Below, piece after piece: positions 27,150-36,108 of a stretch of DNA of 64,000 bases. The DNA lies in contig NZ_JAQTMS010000004.1 of NCBI RefSeq assembly GCF_028714215.1, positions 62,001-126,000 on the forward strand. The letters run 5' to 3'. The notes under the pieces are model-generated. The model saw nothing but the letters and a program-made list of their open reading frames with translations, ran no database searches and had not been told where the DNA came from. How positions within the stretch are numbered: the stretch's first letter is position 1; each line of letters begins with the position of its first letter. The DNA is from Rhodoferax sp. (GTDB taxonomy: Bacteria > Pseudomonadota > Gammaproteobacteria > Burkholderiales > Burkholderiaceae_C). The position numbers and the translations under genes are program-made.

Positions 27150-27755
27150 ATGAACATAGACACCCTGGAAAAACTCCGCGCTCTGTACGCCGCACCGAAG
27201 GAGCGGGCGGTCAGGAAACAGCTTTCGGCACTGGATTCGCATTGCCGGCGTTTCATCGAACTTTCGCCTTTTGTCGTCGTCGCCAGCGGCAACGTGACGC
27301 AGGCCATGGACGCATCCCCACGCGGCGGAGCGCCTGGCTTCGTCAAGGCACTGGACGAACGTACGCTGCTGATCCCCGATGCGCCGGGCAACAACCGGCT
27401 CGACACGCTGGAAAACATCCTTGGCACTGGCAAAGTCGGCTTGCTGTTCATGATTCCCGGCATCGACGAGACCTTGCGCGTCAACGGCGCGGCGCGCCTG
27501 TCGTGCGATGAGGAGCAACTCCAGCTTTTCGCCGGCGAGAAGCACAGGCCCAAACTGGTGATAGAGGTATCGGTCGCCGAGGCCTACCTGCACTGCGCCA
27601 AGGCCCTGATGCGCTCCGGTCTGTGGCAGGCGTCCTCCCAAGTAAAGCGCTCGCTGCTGCCGACCATGGGGCAGATGATCAACAGCCAAACGGGCATTGA
27701 GGCGCCGGCCGAAACGCAGGAAGAAATGCTGGGGCGCTACGCCGCTGATCTGTAG
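27150..27755 (+). CDS. Pyridoxamine 5'-phosphate oxidase-fold flavoprotein
   Basis: 201-residue protein of the split-barrel flavin-binding fold, in the branch with FVVVASGNVTQAMDASPRGG, PDAPGNNRLDTLENIL and GLLFMIPGIDETLRVNGAAR. Relatives bind FMN or F420, and many are annotated only as PNPOx-like; the true substrate is not known. The ATG at 27150 begins a typical N-terminus (MNIDTLEKLRALYAAP). Its last codons (AADL, stop) are part of a 16-bp direct repeat bordering an inserted gene remnant. Confidence 0.82.
   Translation: MNIDTLEKLRALYAAPKERAVRKQLSALDSHCRRFIELSPFVVVASGNVTQAMDASPRGGAPGFVKALDERTLLIPDAPGNNRLDTLENILGTGKVGLLFMIPGIDETLRVNGAARLSCDEEQLQLFAGEKHRPKLVIEVSVAEAYLHCAKALMRSGLWQASSQVKRSLLPTMGQMINSQTGIEAPAETQEEMLGRYAADL
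27740..27755 (+). repeat. 16-bp direct repeat, left copy
   Basis: CGCCGCTGATCTGTAG covers the last codons and stop of the PNPOx-like gene. A perfect second copy lies at 28003-28018. The 247 bases between them carry the ORF6N-gene remnant. The arrangement is that expected of an insertion into a gene end, with duplication of the target or att core. Confidence 0.75.
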
Positions 27756-27771
27756 CCGCCCTGTGGCGGGA

Positions 27772-27987
27772 ATGGCGGATTTTCTGCTTCAACTCACACC
27801 AGTCGAGACGGCCGAGGTGGTCACAAACTGTGACCACCTCCAGAAGCTCAAATTCTCGAAGGTCGCTGTGCGTGAACTCACAACACCAGCTCAGCCACCG
27901 AAGCGACCCATCGGGTTCCTGCCGTTGGAGGACGAGAAGGACAAACCCAGGGGTGCCGCTGCAGGGCGCGCGAAGAAGTCGACCTAG
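27772..27987 (+). pseudogene. Remnant of an ORF6N-domain (KilA/Ant-type) gene
   Basis: 71 codons. The start (FLLQLTPVETAEVVTNCDHL, QKLKFS) resembles the front of ORF6N DNA-binding domains of phage and mobile elements, and the end (RELTTPAQPPKRPIGFLP) resembles the C-terminal tail of the same proteins. The middle, including the conserved PYAFTEHGA part, is missing without loss of frame. Identification is from recalled family sequences. It lies between perfect 16-bp direct repeats. Confidence 0.55.
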
Positions 27988-28002
27988 CCAAACCAGGATA
28001 GC

Positions 28003-28018
28003 CGCCGCTGATCTGTAG
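28003..28018 (+). repeat. 16-bp direct repeat, right copy
   Basis: Identical to 27740-27755. It restores the 3' end of the PNPOx-like gene in sequence but is detached from it. An AT-rich stretch (28045-28100) follows and leads into the HipB/HipA-type pair. Confidence 0.75.
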
Positions 28019-28091
28019 GCCCGCGAATTCGAGGGCTTTCAGCGTCATTTATCAAATGATCTATAAAGAGCTTTTAATGTGCGTTATTGAT

Positions 28092-28097
28092 TACAAT
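28092..28097 (+). promoter_or_regulatory. Candidate -10 element of the hipB/hipA-type operon
   Basis: TACAAT ends 7 bases before the ATG at 28105, in an AT-rich region. No clear -35 and no Shine-Dalgarno site are visible, so the operon may be read from a leaderless or nearly leaderless mRNA. Confidence 0.35.
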
Positions 28098-28104
28098 AGC
28101 TCCT

Positions 28105-28431
28105 ATGGGAACATTTGCACTTCTGACGCACACAGAAATCTGCCGTGAACTCGGTCAGCGCTGCAAGCACTTGCGGCTGCAGGCCAACCTCAGCCAGCTT
28201 GAGCTGGCGCAGCGCGGCGGCGCTTCGCTGTCGTCGATCCGCCGTCTGGAAGCCAGCGGGCAGGCCACGCTGGAACTGCTGGTGCGCGTGACGCAAGCGC
28301 TGCACCTGGTCAGCCATCTGGAAAACCTGCTGGTGGTGCCGGCGCTTAGCATTGCCGATGCCGAGCGCGCGCTAGCGGCCAAGCAACGCCAGCGTGCCGC
28401 TGCGCCACGGCGGGCGAAGAAACAGGCATGA
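28105..28431 (+). CDS. XRE-family HTH antitoxin, HipB type
   Basis: 108 residues with an XRE helix-turn-helix: RCKHLRLQANLSQLELAQRG, then SLSSIRRLEASG and LVRVTQALHLVSHLE. The tail is basic (RAAAPRRAKKQA). It sits directly before a HipA-like gene with a 4-base ATGA overlap, the usual order of antitoxin and toxin. The ATG at 28105 is preferred over an upstream TTG. Confidence 0.85.
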   Translation: MGTFALLTHTEICRELGQRCKHLRLQANLSQLELAQRGGASLSSIRRLEASGQATLELLVRVTQALHLVSHLENLLVVPALSIADAERALAAKQRQRAAAPRRAKKQA

Positions 28432-29672
28432 AGAAACTGCAAGTCATCTACGCCGGCTGGGGCGAACGCTGGCCACTGGGCACGCTGGCCGATACCGGGC
28501 AGCAGATCCTTTTTGAATACTCGGCGCAAGCGCGTGCGCAAGGCCTGGAACTCTCGCCCCTGCGGGCCCCGCTTGCGGCAGTGGGCGCCATTGCGGGTGA
28601 GCCCTTCTTCATGGGTTTGCCGGGGCTGTTGGCCGATTCGCTGCCGGATGGCTGGGGCTTGCTGTTGATGGACCGCGCTTATCAAAGGGCCGGGCGGCCA
28701 CCCGCGCGCTTGTCGCCGCTGGAGCGCCTGGCCTTCATCGGCACGCGCGCCATGGGGGCGCTGATGTTCGAGCCGGCCGACGCTGTGGCGCTGGCGCCGG
28801 GTGATCTGACACTCAAGCAACTAGCCCTTGAGACCGCGCTGGTACTGGCCGATGAAGATGCCAATGAAGCACTGGCGCATTTGCTGGTGCTGGGCGGCTC
28901 ACCGCAGGGTGCGCGGCCCAAGGTGCTGGTCGACTACAACCCGGCCAGCGGGCGCATCAGCAGCCCGGGTGACGAAGGCAACGCAAGCGACGCTGAGCCG
29001 TGGCTGATCAAATTCCCCGCCAGCCAGGAGCATCGCGATGTCTGCGCGGTGGAGGCTTTGTACGCCCGGCTGGCCGTGCACTGCGCTCTGGACATGCCAC
29101 CAGCAAAATTCTTTGGCTTGGACGGTCGCTACAGTGCGTTTGGCGTGCGCCGCTTTGACCGTGAGGCGGGGCTGCGCGTGCCCATGCAAAGCTTGTCCGC
29201 CGCGCTGCACGCCGACTACCGGCAGCCGACGCTGGATTACGAAATGCTGCTGCGCCTGACGCGGCGCCTGACCGGCGACGAGCGCGAAGTCGGCAAAGCC
29301 TTCGAGCGCTGCGTGTTCAATGTGCTGACCCACAACCGCGACGACCACAGCCGCAATTTTGCTTTTTGCCTGGACCGCCAGCGGCACTGGAAACTGGCCC
29401 CGGCCTTCGACCTGACCTACAGCGAAGGCCCGCGCGGCGAGCACTTCACCAGCATCGCCGGTGAAGGCTTGGCGCCGGCGCGCCAGCACCTGCTGGAACT
29501 CGCCCGCCGCGCCGCCATCCCAGCCCGGAAAGCCCAGGCCAGCATGGACCGCCTCTGCGAAGGCATGAGCGCTTTGCCGGAATTGGCCAAGGATCTGCCG
29601 ATCCGCAAAACCCGCCTGGCAGCGCTGCGCAAAGTGCTGGAGGAAGACCGGCGCAGAGTGGCCAAGCCCTGA
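28428..29672 (+). CDS. HipA-like serine/threonine kinase toxin
   Basis: 414 residues. HipA of E. coli phosphorylates glutamyl-tRNA synthetase and causes persistence. Visible features are the N-terminal subdomain (FFMGLPGLLADSLPDGWG), LGGSPQGARPKVLV with the serine-containing P-loop-like segment, WLIKFPASQEH with the ATP-binding lysine, the catalytic NRDDHSRNFAF, and the metal-binding PAFDLTYS. All key motifs are intact, so the toxin should be active. The target may differ from E. coli HipA. Coupled to the HTH gene. Confidence 0.88.
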   Translation: MKKLQVIYAGWGERWPLGTLADTGQQILFEYSAQARAQGLELSPLRAPLAAVGAIAGEPFFMGLPGLLADSLPDGWGLLLMDRAYQRAGRPPARLSPLERLAFIGTRAMGALMFEPADAVALAPGDLTLKQLALETALVLADEDANEALAHLLVLGGSPQGARPKVLVDYNPASGRISSPGDEGNASDAEPWLIKFPASQEHRDVCAVEALYARLAVHCALDMPPAKFFGLDGRYSAFGVRRFDREAGLRVPMQSLSAALHADYRQPTLDYEMLLRLTRRLTGDEREVGKAFERCVFNVLTHNRDDHSRNFAFCLDRQRHWKLAPAFDLTYSEGPRGEHFTSIAGEGLAPARQHLLELARRAAIPARKAQASMDRLCEGMSALPELAKDLPIRKTRLAALRKVLEEDRRRVAKP

Positions 29673-29718
29673 CGGACCGGCACCCATTACCGGGATTCGA
29701 CACGCAGGGCGCGGCTAT

Positions 29719-29746
29719 TTGCTTCGCCTGCCCTTTGGCCTATCAT
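29719..29746 (+). promoter_or_regulatory. Candidate promoter of the lipoprotein gene
   Basis: TTGCTT (29719-29724), a 16-bp spacer and TATCAT (29741-29746), about 60 bases before the lipoprotein start. Read by eye. Confidence 0.4.
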
Positions 29747-29805
29747 CCGGCACGAACCCTTGCGGGTCCGGGCAACATTGCAGCGGGTAGCTCCGGAGGA
29801 TGCCA

Positions 29806-30576
29806 ATGAGTACTCAAACCAGCGTGTCAAAGCAAGTTTCAACCTTGGTCATGGCACTGGCCATTGGCGCGGCACTGCTGGCGGCGTGCGGCGGCGGCAA
29901 CAGAGCGGAAGCCCCGGCGCCGGCACCAGTACCGGTAGCAGCAACAGTCCCAAGCGTAACCCCAGACTCGGCGCCAATTGAAAAATCGATGCCACCGGTG
30001 TCGCCGTCGCCCCCGGCCAGTCCACTGAGCAGCGTGGATCGGATTCTGGCGTCCATGGACTGGGCCAACATTGCATTCAATTCGCCGCCGAGGCTGAACC
30101 TGAAAGAAACAGCGCAAGTCCAGCTCCTGCTCAGCTTGCGCAAGACGATAGATGAATTGCGCACGGAAATAACCGCCGCGGGAGAACGGGAAGGCGCAAA
30201 AGTAAAAGTCTCGAATCGAATGCAAGCCCGCTTGTCAGGAGTCGATTTTCAAATTATTGCGGTTACGGACGAAGAGCAGGCCGTTGGCGCGACCGACACG
30301 GTTGAATGGAAGTGGGAGATCAAGCCCCTGGCTGCCGGTCGCCACAGTCTGCACTTGACCCTTACCGCTCTTTTCAGCGTTGACGGCGCAGCCACTCGCC
30401 GGGCGGTAAGGACTTTTGACAAGACGATTCAAGTCGAGGTGTCCGCCGGGCAGTTGGCTTCGGACTTCTTTGGGAAGAACTGGCAATGGCTGTGGGCCGC
30501 CATTCTGCTTCCCATTGCAGGCTGGCTGTGGAAGCGCTGGAAGGGCCGGCGCGGTGCCGCTGAGAAAAGTGAATGA
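29806..30576 (+). CDS. Lipoprotein with C-terminal membrane anchor
   Basis: 256 residues. The signal peptide ends in a lipobox (ALLAACGGG), followed by a Pro/Ala-rich linker, a helical part (LLLSLRKTIDELRTEIT), a beta-rich domain (TVEWKWEIKPLAAGRHSLHL) and a C-terminal membrane helix (WLWAAILLPIAGWLW) with a basic end. Having both a lipid anchor and a C-terminal helix is unusual. GGAGGA (29795-29800) decides for the ATG at 29806 over 29800. It is convergent with the CHAT gene, only 9 bases apart. I do not recognise a named family. Confidence 0.75.
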   Translation: MSTQTSVSKQVSTLVMALAIGAALLAACGGGNRAEAPAPAPVPVAATVPSVTPDSAPIEKSMPPVSPSPPASPLSSVDRILASMDWANIAFNSPPRLNLKETAQVQLLLSLRKTIDELRTEITAAGEREGAKVKVSNRMQARLSGVDFQIIAVTDEEQAVGATDTVEWKWEIKPLAAGRHSLHLTLTALFSVDGAATRRAVRTFDKTIQVEVSAGQLASDFFGKNWQWLWAAILLPIAGWLWKRWKGRRGAAEKSE

Positions 30577-30585
30577 ATCCGGGCC

Positions 30586-33500
30586 TCACGCCGCCGCCAT
30601 CGCCTTCAACCCGTCCAGCAGACTTTGCGCCGCTTCCCGTTCCGCCCCGCGCGCCATCGCCAAGTAGGGGGGCAGGGTGAACTCCGCTTCCGTATAGACG
30701 AAGCCCCATTGCCCGGGTGCCGGTACGCGCCCTTTGAGGTCCTGCAAGGCCGTGATCAAAGCCGGCGCGGCGCTGGCGAGTTGACCCCTGGCAAGTGCAT
30801 CGAGGATTCTCAGCTCGGTCTGCCCGACCAGCGTCCGGAAATCCGGCTGGTCGATGGCCGCCTGGTTCAGTGAAGCGCCTACCGCCTTGAAGCGGGCAGC
30901 GTCGATCCGGGGCAGGCGCTTTTTCAGGAAGGCCGCGCGCAGCTCCGCGCTGAGGCAGTTCTTCGCTGGGTCATGGAAGTTGTCCGCGCCTGCCTTGCGC
31001 GCCAGCGCCTCGGCCGCGCGGTAGTGGACGATCGTTTCGTCAAGCGCGGCCTGCGCGGCCGGCTTGCGGCCGGCGCGCCACTCCAGTAGCGTCAGCCGCT
31101 TGTAGGCCGCGCCCAGCAAGCTCTCGCGTTCCACCGTCGATTGCAGCGCGACCAGGCGCTCCAGTTGGGCAATGCCCATGGCAATGCCTTGGCGCGCCGC
31201 AGCCGTGTCGTCGAGTTTTTCGGCGCGGCGCACCAGCAGCTTGCCGAGCTGCTCGGCGGCGCGAAACGAGGCACTGCCGTCTTCGGCGTCGACCGCCGCA
31301 CGGTACCAGTGGATGGCCTGATCGATGGCCAGCGCGCCGGCGTAGGCGACGCCAAACGCCTCGGCGACGGCGCCCATGCCGCCCCACAGCGGCGCGAACT
31401 GCGCTTCCAGGTAACGCAGCTTGTCGAGCTGGTGTTCGGGTTGGGCTCCGCCGAACTGGCTTTGCAGCGCGATGTTCTCCAGCGCCAGCGCCAGCAACAC
31501 CGGCGAGGCCACGCCGGCGAATTCATCGGCCGGCGGCGGCGCTGTCCTTGGCGCGTCAACGCCGTCACGCTGCCAGCGCCATTCGGGATCACCGTAGCAC
31601 TGGTAGGCGGCCCAGGTGTTGCCCTGGCGGTTCGCGTTCCAGGCGGCGCTACGTGCCGCGCCGACGGCTTCGATGAAGGGGGCGCCACCCAGCAGCGCGG
31701 CGTAGAAGCCGGTGGCAAACTGCTCGGCCGCGTCGTCCTCGACGGCCCAACCGGCGGCGATCACGCAGCGCACGCCGACTCGGATCAGTTCTTCCGCGAT
31801 GTTGGCCGCGAAGGCGGCGCGGTCGTAACTGTGTTTCAGGGTGCTCGCGGCATCGCGGCCGGCCAGGTGGCAGCAGTTCAGGAACACCAGCTCGGGCACC
31901 GTGCGCATGGCCCGCACTTCGTTGGCGCCCAGATAAGTCTTGGCGCCCGACAGCACCACGCCGCCATTCGTTCCGGGCTCGCCGTGGCCGGCAATGTGCA
32001 CCACCCGGTAGGGTCGCTGCAAGAGGGCGTTGATGATGGTCTGCGCATCGTTCTGTTCCACCAGCGATTTCACCTTGTCGGCGGCGATGCCGCTGCCCGG
32101 CGCGGTCAGCCGCGCCGCCACCGCGATGGCCTCGCGCCGCGCACCTTCGAGCGGCGGGTAGAGTGCCGGATCGCACTGCGGCTGGCCGATCACCAGCACG
32201 CTGTCGTCCGGGCTGGCGTCGACCACCTGGCTGCGGAAATCCTTTAGTTGCAGCTTGCGGATCAGCTTGCTGCGGATGGCCCAGGGCCGCGCGTCGACCG
32301 CCTGCGGGTCGGGGTTGCTGTCCAGCAGTTCCCACGGGATGCCGGCGGTCTCGGCTTCCAGCTCGATCACCATGTCGCTGCTGCCGCCCAGGAAGGGCTC
32401 CAGCTCGACCGGCACCAGCAGGTCGAACAGCGTGCGGCCGATCTGCGGGTCGGTGTTGGCGTCGTTCGAGGCCTTGGCCACCAGCTGGCGCAGCAAGGTG
32501 CCCTGGGCCCGCTGGGCCCGTACCTCGGTGCGGGCGCGCCGGGTGTTGAGCGTGTAGGCGATGCAGGGGTTGGCCGGATCGCCGCCGGCAAGCTGCAAGA
32601 CGCTGATGAAGTCGTAAGCCGCGCCGCGGTAGCCCGAATCGAGCGCGCAGCGCATGGCGCCGGGGCCGAACTGCACCCTGCCGACCAGCTTGAGCCGGTT
32701 CGGCGCCGCGGTCTCCTGCACCTGCAAGGCGTGCCAGGCCTCGCTGGCGCGGTCCAGATAAAGCTCCACCAGCGTCAACTGGCCCAGCTGCGGCCAGCCG
32801 TTGCCCTGCAACTTGAGGTTGGCATCCATGGCCCCTTGCGCGATGGCTTGCGCGGCGGCGCCCGCCGTGAAGCCGCTGCCGCCACTGCCCAGCAGCGTGG
32901 CCGCCAGCTCGAACTGCGCCGCCGCGCCGCCGGCCTGTTCGGACAGGCGCTGCGCGTAGGCCAGCACCGCCTGGCGCACGGTGAATGCCAGGCTGACGGC
33001 GCTCAACTTGCCCTCTTCGCCCAGCCCCACCACCAGCGCCGCCTGCGGCCGCGCCATCTGCAGCGGGTTGTCCGGGTCCTGGCGCAGGTTGCCGAAGATC
33101 TGGTGCGAACCGATGGCATCGGGATACAGACCGGCAGCCAGCGCCTGGCGCATGCCGTTGCCGACCAATCGGTCCAGCACCGCCTCGGCGCCGCTCAAGG
33201 TCAGGGCGTGGTAGTGGCCGATCAGCAGCGCCTGGCGGATGAACTTCAGGTCGGCATTGAGCACCGTCACGCTCAGCGCCGCGGACTTGGCGCGGGCGCG
33301 CCTGACCTTGGTGCGGTCGTCGCCGGCCAACCCCAGCACCTCGGCCTGGCTGGACGGCGGTTGCGAAACCAGCAGCCCGCGCGAGGGCCGGCTGCGCACG
33401 CGTGCCGCGGGCCTAGCCGCTGCGGTCGGCGCGCCGCGTGCCACCGGCTCGCAGGCCTCCAGCTTGTCGGTCTGGCCCTGGCTCAGCAGTTCGACATAGG

Positions 33501-36084
33501 CCGGGAAGGCGGACGCCACATCCGGCAGCTTGCCATGTGCGGCGTCCAGCTTCCAGCTGCGCACGCCGGGCAGCAGTGCGTTGGACAGCGTGACGCGGCC
33601 ATCGCCGTCGTCGGGCGTGTTCAGGTATTCAAGGCCGTCCGGGCCGCTGACGATGCCGTCCGGCGTGAACGATGCGTGCCCGACCACCAGCAGGATCTTC
33701 TGGGCGTCGCCGCTCAGTGTGTTCAGTTGCGCGTCGAGTCGGCGTCGCAGCGCCACGGCCTGGTCCAGCACCGCTTGCGGCGGTGCGCCCCATTCGTAGA
33801 TCGTGCGCTGCGCCGCCGCGTCGTGCCAGATGCTTTGTTGCCGCAACTGGGCCATGTCGTCGTCCGCCAATTTCTGCCAGGTGCTGGCCTGGTCCAGGCG
33901 CTGTGCCGGGTCCAGCAGCGCCGCCTGCAACTGGATGAAGCCGGGCATGGCTGCCATCATCTTGCGCGCGCCGCCGTTGTCGAACAGCGAGCCGAAGGCG
34001 ACCAGCGTGTTGCCGAAGGTGTCGTCACCCGAGAGCGTCTGCATCGGCGCCCAGGAGCCGCCGTTGGGTGTGCCCAGCATCAGCAGGCGGGCGCCGTCGC
34101 GTGCCATCATGCGCTGCCAGGTATCGGGCTGTTCCAGCTGCATGGTGCGCGCCACCAGTCCGCCCATGGAGTGCGCCAGCAGCCGCACCGGCTGCCCGCT
34201 GTCGGCGCGCGCGGCGAGGTGGGCGTCGACGGCGCTGGCCAGGCGGCGTGCCTCGTCTTCGATCGGGCGCCGCCAGTCGTAGGCGAACGGGATCACCTCG
34301 TGCGTGTCGGCCAGGTAGTCGATCAAGTCGTCGTAGCTGCCGCCGATCGGGCCATCGGGCTCTATGCGGGCGGCGGTGGCCGGGTCCCAGGCCAGTTTCA
34401 TCAAGCCGTTGACGAAGCGAAAACCGAGCCAGATGCGCTGGCCGTCGAGCTTGAGGTTGGAGCCCAGAATGCCCGGCAGCACAAACACCGCCGGCTTGTC
34501 GGCGCGGCTGACGCCTGGCCCGCCGCGCGAGCGTGCCACGGCCAGCGCCGCACGCGTGCCGCTGGCATCTTCGCCGGCCCAGGACAGCGGGCCGATGGCC
34601 GCAAAGCCGGCCGGCGCGCTGTCGGTCAAGGCGCTGGCGATGGCATTGACAGTGCGCTGATTGGCAAAGTAGTTGAAGTGCGTGACATTGGCGCCGCGGT
34701 CCAGCAGAAAGCTGGCGCTCGGGCTGGCTGAATTTGCGGCGCGCGGCGTGCCGCCGTACATGGAGCGCGTCTGCACCACCAGGTCGTTGTCGGTCCAGTA
34801 GAAAGCGTCCGCCAGCAGCGTCTTGACCCAGGAGCCGACCGAGTCGCCCTGCAGGTCGCCGGCCACCACGCGCAGCTCGCCCGGGATGGTGTCGTCGCGG
34901 CCGTTCAGCCAGGCCACCACCGGACTTTCGGGCATCATGGCTTCGATGCCCGGCAGCACGCTGGGGTCGGTGCGCCGGCGCGCTACTTCGTGCAAGAAAT
35001 CGACCAGCTGCGGCGCCACCGGCACGCCGGCCAGTTGCAGACCCCACTGCAGCACCGACAGGTAGGCGTCGAAACGCCTGGAGGCCAGCAAGGTGCCGCG
35101 TGCCGGACAGGCGACGCGCACCATGCGCTCGACCTGCAGACCCTTGGCCTGCGCCATGTTCACCAGCGCCTGCAAATCGGTGCGATGCGTCGCGTATTTT
35201 TCATCCGCGAACAAGGCCATTTCTTCGGCGTTTAGAGGCCCGCCGCCGCAGGCCCGTGCCAGCACCTCGGCCACCAGCCCGCCGCGCGAGTGCGTGACCA
35301 GGTGCAGCCGTGCGCCCATCGGCAGCGCGCGCACCAGCGCCAGCGCGTTGGCGATCGGGCTCTCGCCCATGGTCGGATGGTCCAGCGCGTAGACCCGGCT
35401 GCGGTAATGCTGGAACAGATCGCGCACCACCTGCGGGTGCAGGGTCCAGAGCTTGCCGAAGGTGCTGATGGTGTCGACGAAGGTGCCGTGGATCAGCACC
35501 AGCAGCGGGCCACCGTCCGCGGCTGCGGCGACGCTGGAGAGCTTCAGACCGCTGCCTTTGAGCGACGCCGGCAGCGGCTCGGGCTTTAGCTGGTAGACGC
35601 CTTCGTCGACCGCGCCGTCGACCTGGTGGGTGATCGCCGCTGCTGCCAGATCGGCCGCCGGGTCCTTCAGCAAGCCGGTGATCACATCGACCGCGCTCAG
35701 CACCGCCTGGCCCAGCCAGCCGCGCGCCGCACCGCGCGTGGCGTTGGCTTCCAGGCCCGGCCAGCCGAGTTGCGCTGACACCGTCACTTCATTGGCATTG
35801 CCGGCCGCTACCGCGCCGCGCGTGGCGCCAGCAGCCTGCGCGTGCAACAGGTCGCGCGCGTCCTCGGGGTGCAGCACCAGCGTCGGGCCATTGGCAATCG
35901 TCAGCACCACCACGTCTTCGCCGGGCCTGGCCGTGACGCGCACCGGCGCGCCGCCGCCGCGTTGCGCGCCGACGCGCACCGAATGTTTCACCGTGCCGCC
36001 AGCGCGGCCGCGGCTGGCAGCTAACCCGGCCGGCTGCGTCTGGCCGGGGATGATGAACGTGATGTCGTGTGTGTCGCTGTTCAT
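30586..36084 (-). CDS. Giant dual alpha/beta-hydrolase-CHAT protease protein
   Basis: 1,832 residues in one frame. After a beta-rich N-terminus (~1-190) comes a first hydrolase: VLIHGTFVDT (oxyanion loop) and LVTHSRGGLVAEV with Ser266. A second hydrolase of the LCAT/PGAP1-like type follows: FVLPGILGSNLKLDG, LLAHSMGGLVARTM with Ser639, and MLGTPNGGSW. After a linker (~850-1250) comes a CHAT caspase-fold domain: GIPWELLDSNP, VHIAGHGEPG with His1367, and LVFLNCCHLAG with Cys1405 as the likely nucleophile. The last ~330 residues are alpha-helical, TPR-like. No signal peptide. GGGAGAG precedes the ATG; the caspase gene is 24 bases upstream. Confidence 0.85.
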   Translation of the reverse strand: MNSDTHDITFIIPGQTQPAGLAASRGRAGGTVKHSVRVGAQRGGGAPVRVTARPGEDVVVLTIANGPTLVLHPEDARDLLHAQAAGATRGAVAAGNANEVTVSAQLGWPGLEANATRGAARGWLGQAVLSAVDVITGLLKDPAADLAAAAITHQVDGAVDEGVYQLKPEPLPASLKGSGLKLSSVAAAADGGPLLVLIHGTFVDTISTFGKLWTLHPQVVRDLFQHYRSRVYALDHPTMGESPIANALALVRALPMGARLHLVTHSRGGLVAEVLARACGGGPLNAEEMALFADEKYATHRTDLQALVNMAQAKGLQVERMVRVACPARGTLLASRRFDAYLSVLQWGLQLAGVPVAPQLVDFLHEVARRRTDPSVLPGIEAMMPESPVVAWLNGRDDTIPGELRVVAGDLQGDSVGSWVKTLLADAFYWTDNDLVVQTRSMYGGTPRAANSASPSASFLLDRGANVTHFNYFANQRTVNAIASALTDSAPAGFAAIGPLSWAGEDASGTRAALAVARSRGGPGVSRADKPAVFVLPGILGSNLKLDGQRIWLGFRFVNGLMKLAWDPATAARIEPDGPIGGSYDDLIDYLADTHEVIPFAYDWRRPIEDEARRLASAVDAHLAARADSGQPVRLLAHSMGGLVARTMQLEQPDTWQRMMARDGARLLMLGTPNGGSWAPMQTLSGDDTFGNTLVAFGSLFDNGGARKMMAAMPGFIQLQAALLDPAQRLDQASTWQKLADDDMAQLRQQSIWHDAAAQRTIYEWGAPPQAVLDQAVALRRRLDAQLNTLSGDAQKILLVVGHASFTPDGIVSGPDGLEYLNTPDDGDGRVTLSNALLPGVRSWKLDAAHGKLPDVASAFPAYVELLSQGQTDKLEACEPVARGAPTAAARPAARVRSRPSRGLLVSQPPSSQAEVLGLAGDDRTKVRRARAKSAALSVTVLNADLKFIRQALLIGHYHALTLSGAEAVLDRLVGNGMRQALAAGLYPDAIGSHQIFGNLRQDPDNPLQMARPQAALVVGLGEEGKLSAVSLAFTVRQAVLAYAQRLSEQAGGAAAQFELAATLLGSGGSGFTAGAAAQAIAQGAMDANLKLQGNGWPQLGQLTLVELYLDRASEAWHALQVQETAAPNRLKLVGRVQFGPGAMRCALDSGYRGAAYDFISVLQLAGGDPANPCIAYTLNTRRARTEVRAQRAQGTLLRQLVAKASNDANTDPQIGRTLFDLLVPVELEPFLGGSSDMVIELEAETAGIPWELLDSNPDPQAVDARPWAIRSKLIRKLQLKDFRSQVVDASPDDSVLVIGQPQCDPALYPPLEGARREAIAVAARLTAPGSGIAADKVKSLVEQNDAQTIINALLQRPYRVVHIAGHGEPGTNGGVVLSGAKTYLGANEVRAMRTVPELVFLNCCHLAGRDAASTLKHSYDRAAFAANIAEELIRVGVRCVIAAGWAVEDDAAEQFATGFYAALLGGAPFIEAVGAARSAAWNANRQGNTWAAYQCYGDPEWRWQRDGVDAPRTAPPPADEFAGVASPVLLALALENIALQSQFGGAQPEHQLDKLRYLEAQFAPLWGGMGAVAEAFGVAYAGALAIDQAIHWYRAAVDAEDGSASFRAAEQLGKLLVRRAEKLDDTAAARQGIAMGIAQLERLVALQSTVERESLLGAAYKRLTLLEWRAGRKPAAQAALDETIVHYRAAEALARKAGADNFHDPAKNCLSAELRAAFLKKRLPRIDAARFKAVGASLNQAAIDQPDFRTLVGQTELRILDALARGQLASAAPALITALQDLKGRVPAPGQWGFVYTEAEFTLPPYLAMARGAEREAAQSLLDGLKAMAAA

Positions 36085-36108
36085 GTGCTCTCTCCCGCTT
36101 TGCCCACC

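Noticed and set aside
27756-27769. Hairpin CCGCC-CTGT-GGCGG as a terminator after the PNPOx-like gene
   Set aside because: Only a 5-bp stem and no T-run follows.
32248-34731. 827-codon plus-strand open frame opposite the CHAT gene
   Set aside because: Composition is the mirror of the real gene (rich in Arg, Gln, Ala, His), with no domain motif; long antisense frames are expected at this GC content.
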